From DAOUAT01 sp964551735 (GTDB lineage: Bacteria > Chloroflexota > Anaerolineae > CG2-30-64-16), in assembly GCA_964551735.1 (NCBI GenBank), contig CAZKEF010000072.1:1-18513 (forward strand): a DNA stretch of 18,513 bases, given 5' to 3'. The notes below the pieces were generated by a model. That model worked only from the letters and a program-made list of their open reading frames with translations, had not been told where the DNA came from and made no database searches. Shown here in pieces: positions 1 through 6,910 of the stretch; within the stretch, counting starts at the first letter, position 1; every line of letters starts with the position of its first letter. A program made the translations under genes and the position numbers.

Positions 1-216
1 GGCGCGGAGGCCGGTGCCCAGGTTGTTGAGGATTGAGGGCAGGTCCGGCGAGTCGGGCGGCGTGCGGCCGACGGCCTGCTGGTAGACGCGGATGGCTTCT
101 TCCAGGTCGGCCAGTTGGCCGGTGCGGGCGTAGCGGGCGCGGAGGCCGGTGCCCAGGTTGTTGAGGATTGAGGGCAGGTCCGGCGAGTCGGGCGGCGTGC
201 GGCCGACGGCCTGCTG
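1..216. repeat. 135-bp tandem repeat encoding TPR units
   Basis: Bases 1-81 and 136-216 are identical with a period of 135 bp, which is exactly 45 codons of the TPR gene. Bases 82-135 and the stretch after 216 differ between units. The identity covers synonymous positions, so the repeat is recent or kept uniform by recombination. The array probably continues beyond the left edge. Confidence 0.9.
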
Positions 217-993
217 CCACAGGCTCAACGCTCGATCCAGATCTGCCAGCCGGCCGCGGGCCCAGTAGCGCCGCAGGAAGACGCCGCCTCCATCGTTCAT
301 AGCGGCCAGTTGGAGACGAGGATCGCAATCCGGGAAGGTGGGGTGATCCAGGATGCGCTCCCACGCGACTGCGGCCGCGTCCAGCGCGGCCCGGTCGCCG
401 GTGCGGCGGTAGCGTCCCTCGGCTTCTTGGGCCTGGCGGATATCTTCTCGGAACTGGGGCGGCACGTCGAGTCCGCCGCCCGCAGCCTGCGCCGCGGCCT
501 CCAGCTTCGCCCGCAGCTCCGGCCGCGCGGCCAGGGCCGCATCGAGATCTTCTTGCGAACGGATCTCGATGCCGGTCGCAGCCAACTCAGCCAGGACTTC
601 TCGCAGCTCGGGAGGCATCCCCTCGGCCGTGCCTGCCATCTCCAGCGCCTGCTCCGGCGAAATGCCCTCTGCCTCTGCCTGGGCCAGCGTCTCGGGCGGC
701 AGCATCTTTTCCGCGAACGCGCGCGGGATGCCGGCCTCCCGGCAGCGGCGCAACAAGGTCCGGTGCTCCTCCACGGCTTGTCGTCTCTGGGGATCGGGCT
801 GGGCCGCGGCCAATTGGCGCAGCAGGTCGTCGCCGTCGGGGAGCAGCAGGATGGGCTGCTGTTCGACGATGCGCCGCGATTCGTCCCACGAGCGGGCGTT
901 GACGAACTGCTCGAAGGCTTGCAGGAACTGATTCTGATCCAGCGGCTGGCGTTGCGGGTCCTTTTTGCCGAACAGGCGGTTGAAGAAGCTCAT
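1..993 (-). CDS. TPR-repeat protein, possibly CHAT-type, C-terminus outside window
   Basis: This frame is open for 331 codons from ATG at 993 to the window edge, so the C-terminus is missing. The protein starts MSFFNRLFGKK. Residues 20-235 are charged and helical without a family I can name. From about residue 240 there are tetratricopeptide-like units of 45 residues (ARYARTGQLADLEEAI, then VYQQAV, then PSILNNLG). TPRs of this form commonly precede a CHAT (caspase-like) protease domain in Chloroflexota and cyanobacteria. That domain is not in the window, so CHAT is inference. AAAGGGGG lies 6 nt before the ATG. The ATG overlaps the stop of a 36-codon upstream gene as ATGA, suggesting translational coupling. 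TPR units are protein-interaction scaffolds, so a role in sensing or assembly is likely. It lies downstream of toxin-antitoxin and restriction genes, which fits a defence setting. The TPR call is firm; the effector is unknown. Confidence 0.82.
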   Translation of the reverse strand, partial: MSFFNRLFGKKDPQRQPLDQNQFLQAFEQFVNARSWDESRRIVEQQPILLLPDGDDLLRQLAAAQPDPQRRQAVEEHRTLLRRCREAGIPRAFAEKMLPPETLAQAEAEGISPEQALEMAGTAEGMPPELREVLAELAATGIEIRSQEDLDAALAARPELRAKLEAAAQAAGGGLDVPPQFREDIRQAQEAEGRYRRTGDRAALDAAAVAWERILDHPTFPDCDPRLQLAAMNDGGGVFLRRYWARGRLADLDRALSLWQQAVGRTPPDSPDLPSILNNLGTGLRARYARTGQLADLEEAIRVYQQAVGRTPPDSPDLPSILNNLGTGLRA

Positions 994-1100
994 GGGCGGC
1001 CCCCTTTCAGCCAGACGTCGAAATCGAAGCCGTGGCTGCACGCGGGGCAGGTCACGGGGGTAGTACGGGCGTAGGATACGCCGGCGGGGTGGGCGGGCAT
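990..1100 (-). CDS. 36-aa CxxC mini-protein coupled to the TPR gene
   Basis: A short open frame starts at ATG 1100, with GAGGAA 4 nt upstream as a Shine-Dalgarno site. It ends at a TGA that overlaps the ATG of the TPR gene (ATGA). The product ends with a CPAC zinc-knuckle-like motif followed by an aromatic and acidic stretch (HGFDFDVWLKGG). CpXC-type zinc-binding domains begin with a CPxC motif of this kind but continue to a second cysteine pair, which is absent here. It could be a minimal or truncated zinc-binding partner of the TPR protein, or a leader frame that drives translation of the TPR gene. The ribosome-binding site and exact coupling argue that it is translated. Its function is unknown. 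Confidence 0.5.
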   Translation of the reverse strand: MPAHPAGVSYARTTPVTCPACSHGFDFDVWLKGGRP

Positions 1101-1111
1101 GATGTTCCTCG

Positions 1112-1171
1112 GCGATGGTGATTTCGTCGTTGGTCAAGCCATACAGCCGATATACGGCCCGGGCAACTTCA
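1112..1171 (-). pseudogene. Remnant of a methylase C-terminus
   Basis: Read on the minus strand, this stretch encodes VYRLYGLTNDEITIAE. It matches the last residues of the intact R-M protein at 2571-6821 (VYRLYGLTEEEIAIVE) in 12 of 16 positions, and the DNA is also clearly alike. The motif is typical of the C-terminal end of Eco57I-type methylases. Nothing upstream belongs to such a gene, because the stop codon of the PIN gene lies immediately before it. It is therefore a leftover from another methylase gene, probably cut off when the toxin-antitoxin pair arrived or by deletion. Confidence 0.6.
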
Positions 1172-1693
1172 CTACGTCCATGTATGGCCCTGGATATTGC
1201 TCCAGCGCCGGCGATCAATTGCCGCCAACGCCTCGTGACTCCAGTTCATTACCTGGTTCAGGAATGCGCCGACTTTGAGAACCTTACCCGGGGCAAGAAG
1301 CTGCCGCAACGCCTCTGTACTGGCGTTGGTATCGGTCAGATCAGAATCGGTCGAGACCAAATAGTCAACCTGGGCCTTGGCCGCCGCAAGCACCACGGGC
1401 ACATCCTCGAAGTCTCGTACCAGTTGGCGATGGGCATACACCTCATCGCGGGAAGGATCGGCGACGATTTCCAGCGCGGCTGTGGATAGCAAGCCATCGA
1501 GCTTGGAAAGGTGATCTGGGAACAGTGTCGTCAGGTAATGGCGCGCATCGGCCAAAACTGAAGGCGAGATAACGAGAGTGATCTTGTGTTGCGCGGCTAA
1601 CCGAAGGACTTCGTAAGGATAGCGCGGGAAGGTGATGCCTCGGATCAGGACGTTGGCGTCAACAAAGACCCTAAGCCGATTCGGTGGTTCCAT
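1172..1693 (-). CDS. PIN-domain ribonuclease toxin (VapC-like)
   Basis: The 173-aa product has a PIN fold signature. RVFVDANVLIRG near the N-terminus carries the first catalytic Asp (D12). ISPSVLADARHYL gives a second acidic position (D49, where many relatives have Glu). DVPVVLAAAKAQVDYLVSTDSDL carries D97, D110 and D116. PIN proteins are Mg-dependent RNases, usually held inactive by an antitoxin encoded just upstream. I chose ATG 1693 because the fold begins eight residues later; an in-frame start at 1738 would add 15 residues with no match to the family. The gene overlaps the end of the AbrB-type antitoxin gene by 23 bp in another frame, typical of coupled toxin-antitoxin pairs. The RNA target cannot be read from the sequence. 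Confidence 0.85.
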   Translation of the reverse strand: MEPPNRLRVFVDANVLIRGITFPRYPYEVLRLAAQHKITLVISPSVLADARHYLTTLFPDHLSKLDGLLSTAALEIVADPSRDEVYAHRQLVRDFEDVPVVLAAAKAQVDYLVSTDSDLTDTNASTEALRQLLAPGKVLKVGAFLNQVMNWSHEALAAIDRRRWSNIQGHTWT

Positions 1694-1985
1694 AGCGCTC
1701 CGCAAAGGTGCGTTCGCGGATGACCCGGATGACCGCATCCAGGTCTTCTTCCTCGCGCAACCCGATCCGCTCCGCCTCCGGCCCGATCCCGGTCACAAGG
1801 CTATCCAGCAGGTACTCGGCCATCTGTGGCTGCGTGAGCGGCCGCGTGGCCATGATCAACACGCCGTCAGCAACCTCCTGCAAAAGGACCTTGGAACCGT
1901 GGCGCAGCCGCAGGCGATCCCGCAGCTTCTGGGGGATCGTGAGCCGCCCGGCTGTTGAAATGCTGGATGTCGTCCAGGTTGACAT
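1671..1985 (-). CDS. AbrB/SpoVT-type antitoxin and transcription regulator
   Basis: The 104-aa product begins with an AbrB swapped-hairpin motif (SISTAGRLTIPQKLRDRLRLRHGSKV), the usual DNA-binding fold of VapB, MazE and AbrB proteins. The C-terminal half (LTQPQMAEYLL onward) is helical and would bind the toxin. It is longer than many VapB antitoxins, which are often about 80 residues. ATG 1985 is preferred because GGAGG lies 8 nt upstream; an in-frame GTG at 2000 would place that ribosome-binding site inside the coding region. It overlaps the downstream PIN gene. Such proteins normally repress their own promoter together with the toxin; the promoter at 2015-2043 fits this. Confidence 0.85.
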   Translation of the reverse strand: MSTWTTSSISTAGRLTIPQKLRDRLRLRHGSKVLLQEVADGVLIMATRPLTQPQMAEYLLDSLVTGIGPEAERIGLREEEDLDAVIRVIRERTFAERYGTTESA

Positions 1986-2014
1986 GGTCGTCGCCTCCAC
2001 CGCAATCTGAGGGG

Positions 2015-2043
2015 ATTATAGCCCAGGGTTGGCCGAATAGCAA
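2015..2043 (-). promoter_or_regulatory. Sigma-70-type promoter of the antitoxin-toxin pair
   Basis: On the minus strand TTGCTA (2043-2038) and a perfect TATAAT (2020-2015) are separated by 17 bp. The start codon of the antitoxin lies 29 bp downstream of the -10 box, leaving room for a short leader with GGAGG. Confidence 0.7.
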
Positions 2044-2113
2044 TCGGGGTGCAGCAGCAAAGTGCGCCGGATGGGTGCCGCGAGTGCGTCGAATGAAGGG
2101 CGGCTGATAGACC

Positions 2114-2171
2114 AAACCCGTTGAAACGGGTTGGGGAGCATCTCGCCGCTCCAACCCGTTTCAACGGGTTT
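2114..2171. repeat. Long inverted repeat with nested GTTGAAAC hairpins
   Basis: Arms 2114-2134 and 2151-2171 are a perfect 21-bp inverted repeat around a 16-nt loop. Each arm is itself an 18-nt palindrome, AACCCGTT-GA-AACGGGTT at 2115-2132 and its complement at 2153-2170. It lies between the nucleotidyltransferase stop and the antitoxin promoter, so it could insulate the two transcripts. There is no T-tract on either side, so a classical intrinsic terminator is not shown. Confidence 0.8.
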
Positions 2172-2184
2172 ACCATATCAGGCG

Positions 2185-2198
2185 TCGGTTTCAACCGA
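2185..2198. repeat. Small GTTGAAAC hairpin containing a stop codon
   Basis: TCGGTT-TC-AACCGA is a perfect 6-bp stem with a 2-nt centre. On the minus strand its core reads GGTTGAAACC, and the TGA inside the core is the stop codon of the nucleotidyltransferase gene. It belongs to the same core family as the repeat at 2114-2171. Confidence 0.65.
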
Positions 2199-2526
2199 TG
2201 CCCTCGCTGCTGTTATTGGCTTCATAGAGGACCTTGCCTTTCTCCAAGATGCTGCGGATGAACGGATCACCCAGTGCCAGACGTTCACGAACCTTCTCCG
2301 GTGTCCGCACGAGGAGGTCCACGGGGAACGGCGGCCTGACCTTTAGGCGCATCTCCACCGACTTGGAGACAGCTTTGCCCTCGAAAGGCAGGATCACCAG
2401 CAGGTCCACATCCGAATCCGGCGTGGGCGCGCCCCAGGCGTAAGAGCCGAAAAACAGGATGCGTTCCGGCTCAAACTCGTCAGCGATGCGGCCGCTGACC
2501 TCTTCGATTTGTCGCATGGTGATCAT
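2191..2526 (-). CDS. MNT-type minimal nucleotidyltransferase
   Basis: The 111-aa product is a minimal DNA polymerase beta-like nucleotidyltransferase. The motif GSYAWGAPTPDSDVDLLVI gives the GS signature (G27, S28) and catalytic D39 and D41; VDLLV supplies the third acidic residue, D70. The triad therefore looks intact. Relatives (MntA type) are often antitoxins that AMPylate a HEPN toxin, but no HEPN gene lies next to this one. GAGGAG sits 6 nt before ATG 2526. It starts 44 bp after the R-M gene ends, so read-through from that gene is likely. An extended -10-like TGATATACT (2562-2554) could give an extra promoter. The last codons and stop fall in a repeat hairpin, so the original C-terminus may have been altered. 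Substrate unknown. Confidence 0.85.
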   Translation of the reverse strand: MITMRQIEEVSGRIADEFEPERILFFGSYAWGAPTPDSDVDLLVILPFEGKAVSKSVEMRLKVRPPFPVDLLVRTPEKVRERLALGDPFIRSILEKGKVLYEANNSSEGIG

Positions 2527-2570
2527 GGCGTGCTCCTCGGTGCGTTTGCGCCCAGTATATCACAGACCGC

Positions 2571-5500
2571 CTACTTCCCTTCGACAATGGCAATCTCCTC
2601 CTCCGTCAAACCGTACAACCGATACACGACCCGGTCAATCAGCCGGTCGGTCGCGGCCAGGCGCGCTTTGAGGGGCAGGAGCACGGCCAGGCTGGCCGCG
2701 TGCTCGGCCGCCAGCCGCTCCTGGAACGCGCGGGCGCTGGGATCCACGGCCAGCTTGCGGCGGTTCTGTCGCAGCACGGTCAATAGCTCGTCCACTGTGG
2801 CGTGCGCTTCGCCTTTCTGGTAATCCCCCAGGTAGTTTTGGAGGCGGGTCTTGTTGGTCAGGCCGTCAATCGGCGCGGCAATCTCGCGGGCCAGCCAGGC
2901 CAGGAAGCCCTTGACCTCGGCCTGCTTCTGTTGGTTCATGGCGATCATCTGCTCGGCGAGGAACGCCAGCAGGTCGTGGACCACGTCGGTGCGGATGCTG
3001 GAAGCTGGAAGCTGGTCGCTGGGAGACAGGTGCGCATGGACGAAGGCCAGGAGCGGCGCAGGGTCGCTGGCCGCGCAGAACTGTTCGTAGCGTTGGCGGG
3101 CTTCTTCGGCGTAGCGGGCGCGGTCGGCGGCGGGGGTAGTGAAGGTGATGACAGGAATGGGAAATGGGTTGAGGTATGTTGTTTTCATCCGAAAATAACC
3201 GCCCCGTAGGTCGGTGCCGGTTTGTTGCAGGAAAAAGGTCATCATTTGGCTGTTAAGCAGCGCCGTAAGCGCCAATAAGGAAAACTGCGTGTTGGATTTG
3301 GGTCGGATGGCGTAAATGGTATCAATGATGTAGCGACCTTCCAAATCACAGGCGAATTCTGCCCTACCAGCCACATCTGGTCCCACGGCTTTCGCCATAT
3401 CGAGAAGGTTCATGTTTTGAGGTCTGCCGTATCCGTACCAATCCTTGCGATCACGAAATGCGCCCTTGTCGCGTCCTTCAAGGATTTCTCGATTCACCGG
3501 ATGGTTCAAGTAAGCCCAGGCTTTGGGATATGTTGCCTTCATTTCATCAGGAGGGATGAGCTCGGCAAGTTCATCGGTTAACCGATAGGGGAAAAGTAGG
3601 TTGTTTCCGGTCTCATAACTGTACGGATCAATGTCTCGCCCAGTCAGCGACGGCCGCATGAGGTCGCCCTCAATTTCTATCCACTGCTCCAGGGCGCGCG
3701 AGTAGAATCGATCGTCCTGACGCTGCATCTGGAAGACTTGATCGGCGCTTGTCCCTGTACCCTTGAAAACTACAGCTATGTCTTCAAGGTGCTGGTTGCG
3801 GTTCAGTTTTTCCAACAAGGATTTCGTGGCACCCACCGAAAAGTTCCACGGCTTATCCCCGGTTATGCTCAAATCGTCGGTTCCGAGTTGCCATTTTCCG
3901 GCGCTGTCGGGCAGTGGCTGGCTCCCTTCATCGGCGGCAACCAAAACAGCAAAACGCGACGTTTGAGTCGGTGGGTTGCACAGGAATAACAGACAGGTAT
4001 AGGTGGTGACTCCGGCAAAAATCTGGAAGTGACCGAAGTCCACGATCAGGTCAACAACGCGCTGCTCTGCGAGTAATGAACGGAGCGCTTCACCTACACG
4101 CGTCGTGAACCATTTGTTGGGCATAATCATACCGAAACGGCCCGCCATCTTCAGCAGCCGCAGCCCATGCTCGGCGAAACAAAGGTAAATATCAAATTCA
4201 CGCCTGGTCGCCGCGTGATAGGTCCGGCTATAGTATGACCAGGCATCCGGGTCAGCGTCTTTGAGCCGAATGCTCCGCACATACGGCGGATTCCCGATCA
4301 CCGCATCGAACCCCGGGTTCTCCGCCCAATCGCGCCGCGCCAGGTCCACGAAGACCTCCGGGAACTCCAGGTCCCAGTGGAAGAAGCGCTTCTCCTCCCA
4401 CAGCGCGTGCGCGCGCTCGACCGCGGCCCGGTAGGTCTCGGCCAGCGGCCGCTCCCCGCGCAGCGCGGGCAGCACGTCCGCACCGTGTACGGTCAGCAGC
4501 TCCTCGGCCGCCGCGTTGCCGAAGTGGCGACTCACCCACAGGTCGAGCGCCTGCTTGTACGGCGTCAACGCGGCCTGCATCGCGGCGAATTCGTCGGCGC
4601 TCTGCCGCACGTCGGCCAGGGTGGCGTCGGCGCGGCCCGCGACCTCGGTCATCACCGCGGTCAGGTCCAGCAGCCCGGCGAACGGCCCCTCGAACAGGCC
4701 GAGCTGGCCCGTATCGGTGGCGGCGATGGCGGCCTCCACGGTGCGCACATCCGCGCCGATCAGCGAGTTGCCCCAGCGCAGGTGGTGGTCCAGGAAGCTC
4801 AGCGGCGCGCCCACGGTGAAGGAGTGCAGCCACAGGCTCAGCTTCGCCAGCTCCACGGCCATGCGGTTCAGGTCCACGCCGTAGATGCAGCGCTTCATCA
4901 CCAGCCGGGTGAGCAGCGATGTGTCGTCCAGCCGCGCCGGGTCCAGGCGGATCCCCTGGCGGGCCATCTCGTCCAGGATCTCTCCCCGCACCCGTTCGAT
5001 GAGGCCCTGGATGGGGTTCCAGGCGGGCGGCACGTCGGGGTGGCTGTCCTGGTACGCCTGCATCCGCTGGATGATGCCGTCGGTCAGGTAGTCCACCGCG
5101 TTGACCAGGAAATGGCCGCTGCCCATCGCGGGATCGCAACAGCGAATCCCCAGGAACGCCTCGCGGGCCGCCGTTTCCGCGTCCCGGAGCCGGTCGCGCA
5201 GCAGGCGGATCGCGCCGGGGTCGGCCGTCTTCGCCAGGGTGCGGCGCAAGTCGGCCACGCGCGCCATCGCGGCCTCGAAGAGCGGCTGCCGCGCATCCAG
5301 CACCGGCCCCAACGTCTGCCGCACGATGTAGTCCACGATGTAGTCGGGGGTGTAGTAGGAGCCGGTGGCTTTGCGCTCCCCGCGGTCGTTGACGAGGGCG
5401 ACCTCACCCCCCAGCCCCCTCTCCTGCGAGGAGAGGGGAGGAAGGGGAGAGGTGAAGGCCAGCCGGTTCTCCAGCAGCCCCTCGTAAATGCTCCCCAGGT

Positions 5501-6821
5501 TGCGCACGCTGATGTAGCCGTAGTCCACCGGCTCGCCCGCGTCGCGCACCAGGATATCCACCGCGCGCGCCACAGCCCGGTCGCTGAGTTTGTGGGTCTC
5601 CAGGAAGCGGTTCTCCGGCGTGTTGGGGTTGAACAGGCCGCCGTCGTAGCGGGGGATGCCCAGGCTGGGGTCGCCCAGGTCAATGCGGTGGAACAGCGCC
5701 AGCAGGCCGTCGTACTGGCGGGTCGCGTGGGTGGCGTCGCTCAGCGGCAGGCCCCGGTCGAGCTTGTCCGCGTAGTCGGCGGCCATGCGGGTCAGGCTCT
5801 CCTCGCGGTACGCGGGGTTGTCGGCCGGCAGCAGGCCCCTCGCCTCTGCGTAGAGGATGAAGAGCAGCTTGTAGAGCAGTCCCAGGCTGGCCCGGTAGAT
5901 CTCGGCCAGGCTGGCGTCCGTCTCCGCGGTGATGCCCAGCCGCTCCTGGCGGAAGGCGATGAACCCGGCCGCCACCTCCGGCATCACCTCCGCGAACACC
6001 AGCTCCTTCAGCTTGTCGCTGACCTCCCGCGCATAGCTGGCCGAGCCTTCCGCCACGCGCTGCACGAAGTTGCGGCCCCCCGCATCGGGCACGAACGCCG
6101 CGCGGCGGAAGAAGAGCCAGAAGCGTTTGAAGGCGTCGGTGGGGGCGGGTCTTGCACCGGCCCGTTCCTCGGCAGACACAGGGGCAGGCGCAAGGCCGGC
6201 CCCTACAGGCAATGACGCGTCTTCCACAAACACGGTCGCCAGGTCCACCTCGTAGAACTCGCTGGCGGTGCTGTTGGCCTCGCGGCTGTAGAGGCGCCAG
6301 ATCTGGCCGTTGGTGAGGATGCCCCAGGGGCAGCGCGTGCCCACCAGGTAGTTGACCATCTGGTGGCTGGGGTTGGCGCCGGCGTCCCACTGCTCGCGGC
6401 CGTCCGCGCTCTGGCGGCTCAGCGGCCGGCCCCAGTGCTTGGCTTCCGCGATGGCGAGGCTGCGGCCGTAGAACGCCGCGTCATCCCCTTGCAGCCGGTA
6501 CGCCTCGTCCCGGGCGGCCGCGTCCGCAAAGAGCGCGTAATCGGGCCGGCGCAACCGTCCCCCGCGCGTGGCCGCGGCCTGGGGGATGAAGGTCCAGCCC
6601 AACGCGGCGAGCGCGGGGCGCAGGAACTCCGTCTCGGTCTGGTTCTCGTTCCAGGTCGCGCCCAACCGCTGCCCGCGCGCCCACAACGCGGCCAGGCGCG
6701 CGAAGGCCGGGCCGGGATCCTCGGCCCATTCCGGGTGGCGCGGCAGGTGGGTCTCCAGGTAGTGGCGGGAGAAGAGCGACTTGCCTGAGGTGATGGGTGG
6801 GAGGGCCGGTGATGCTATCAT
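2571..6821 (-). CDS. Type IIG-like restriction-modification enzyme (Eco57I-type methylase)
   Basis: The 1416-aa protein appears to combine cleavage and methylation. Residues 60-180 look like a PD-(D/E)XK nuclease: PDYALF (D94) is followed by IAEAKHW (E126, K128). A helical region follows. The N6-adenine methylase has GSYYTP (487-492), the AdoMet motif DPAMGSGHFL (from D563) and catalytic NPPY (844-847). The region after about residue 950 should hold the target-recognition domain. The end VYRLYGLTEEEIAIVEG is typical of the family. The start is set at ATG 6821; the frame stays open 72 codons further, but that part is repeat DNA and the promoter lies there. Two palindromic elements are inserted in frame (residues about 206-228 and 456-473), both outside the motifs. 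Recognition site unknown; no separate specificity or helicase gene is adjacent. Confidence 0.87.
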   Translation of the reverse strand: MIASPALPPITSGKSLFSRHYLETHLPRHPEWAEDPGPAFARLAALWARGQRLGATWNENQTETEFLRPALAALGWTFIPQAAATRGGRLRRPDYALFADAAARDEAYRLQGDDAAFYGRSLAIAEAKHWGRPLSRQSADGREQWDAGANPSHQMVNYLVGTRCPWGILTNGQIWRLYSREANSTASEFYEVDLATVFVEDASLPVGAGLAPAPVSAEERAGARPAPTDAFKRFWLFFRRAAFVPDAGGRNFVQRVAEGSASYAREVSDKLKELVFAEVMPEVAAGFIAFRQERLGITAETDASLAEIYRASLGLLYKLLFILYAEARGLLPADNPAYREESLTRMAADYADKLDRGLPLSDATHATRQYDGLLALFHRIDLGDPSLGIPRYDGGLFNPNTPENRFLETHKLSDRAVARAVDILVRDAGEPVDYGYISVRNLGSIYEGLLENRLAFTSPLPPLSSQERGLGGEVALVNDRGERKATGSYYTPDYIVDYIVRQTLGPVLDARQPLFEAAMARVADLRRTLAKTADPGAIRLLRDRLRDAETAAREAFLGIRCCDPAMGSGHFLVNAVDYLTDGIIQRMQAYQDSHPDVPPAWNPIQGLIERVRGEILDEMARQGIRLDPARLDDTSLLTRLVMKRCIYGVDLNRMAVELAKLSLWLHSFTVGAPLSFLDHHLRWGNSLIGADVRTVEAAIAATDTGQLGLFEGPFAGLLDLTAVMTEVAGRADATLADVRQSADEFAAMQAALTPYKQALDLWVSRHFGNAAAEELLTVHGADVLPALRGERPLAETYRAAVERAHALWEEKRFFHWDLEFPEVFVDLARRDWAENPGFDAVIGNPPYVRSIRLKDADPDAWSYYSRTYHAATRREFDIYLCFAEHGLRLLKMAGRFGMIMPNKWFTTRVGEALRSLLAEQRVVDLIVDFGHFQIFAGVTTYTCLLFLCNPPTQTSRFAVLVAADEGSQPLPDSAGKWQLGTDDLSITGDKPWNFSVGATKSLLEKLNRNQHLEDIAVVFKGTGTSADQVFQMQRQDDRFYSRALEQWIEIEGDLMRPSLTGRDIDPYSYETGNNLLFPYRLTDELAELIPPDEMKATYPKAWAYLNHPVNREILEGRDKGAFRDRKDWYGYGRPQNMNLLDMAKAVGPDVAGRAEFACDLEGRYIIDTIYAIRPKSNTQFSLLALTALLNSQMMTFFLQQTGTDLRGGYFRMKTTYLNPFPIPVITFTTPAADRARYAEEARQRYEQFCAASDPAPLLAFVHAHLSPSDQLPASSIRTDVVHDLLAFLAEQMIAMNQQKQAEVKGFLAWLAREIAAPIDGLTNKTRLQNYLGDYQKGEAHATVDELLTVLRQNRRKLAVDPSARAFQERLAAEHAASLAVLLPLKARLAATDRLIDRVVYRLYGLTEEEIAIVEGK
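5401..5455. repeat. In-frame palindromic element (CCTGCGAGG class) in the R-M gene
   Basis: CCCCTCTCCT (5416-5425), loop GCG and AGGAGAGGGG (5429-5438) form a perfect 10-bp stem with further imperfect outer arms. It encodes about 18 residues (SPLPPLSSQERGLGGEV) of the R-M protein, just before the GSYYTP motif. This Pro/Gly-rich peptide does not look like methylase sequence. The class resembles the element in histidine kinase 1 at 8886-8964. Confidence 0.75.
6139..6206. repeat. In-frame palindromic element (GTAGGGGC class) in the R-M gene
   Basis: The minus strand starts GTAGGGGCCGGCCTTGCGCC, and the plus strand starts with a near copy, GTGGGGGCGGGTCTTGCACC, giving imperfect terminal inverted repeats of about 25 bp over a 68-bp unit. 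It encodes residues 206-228 (VGAGLAPAPV through GARPAPT), between the nuclease part and the helical linker. Intergenic relatives lie at 12130-12187 and 12565-12663. Confidence 0.78.
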
Positions 6822-6828
6822 GGCAGCA

Positions 6829-6857
6829 ATTGTAACGGTATACCGTGAAACCTGCAA
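6829..6857 (-). promoter_or_regulatory. R-M promoter with palindromic operator, probably leaderless
   Basis: On the minus strand TTGCAG (6857-6852) and TACAAT (6834-6829) are 17 bp apart. The -10 box ends 7 bp before the ATG at 6821, so transcription would start at or next to the start codon and the mRNA would be leaderless; no Shine-Dalgarno site is present. The spacer contains the perfect 12-bp palindrome ACGGTATACCGT (6835-6846), well placed for a dimeric repressor. Confidence 0.65.
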
Positions 6858-6910
6858 CTGGTCCTGGCAGGAGCGGGGCAGGGCGATTTCATGTTGCGGC
6901 TGACCACACG

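Noticed and set aside
310..1074. 254-codon plus-strand open frame
   Set aside because: It is antisense to the TPR gene, which runs open to the window edge with a good start, repeats and coupling.
2114..2198. CRISPR array suggested by repeated GTTGAAAC/GTTTCAAC
   Set aside because: The core resembles a CRISPR repeat end, but the copies have different flanks, alternate in orientation, lack regular spacing and have no spacers or cas genes nearby.
4377..6215. 612-codon plus-strand open frame
   Set aside because: It is antisense to the R-M gene, which has clear motifs across this region. The product is rich in Arg, Gln, Gly and Val with no domain, as expected for a mirror frame in GC-rich DNA.
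2191..6821. BREX or DISARM system
   Set aside because: The methylase resembles those in such systems only in its general fold. No PglZ, BrxC, helicase or DrmA/B/C-type gene is next to it, and its N-terminal PD-(D/E)XK region fits a single-chain type IIG enzyme.
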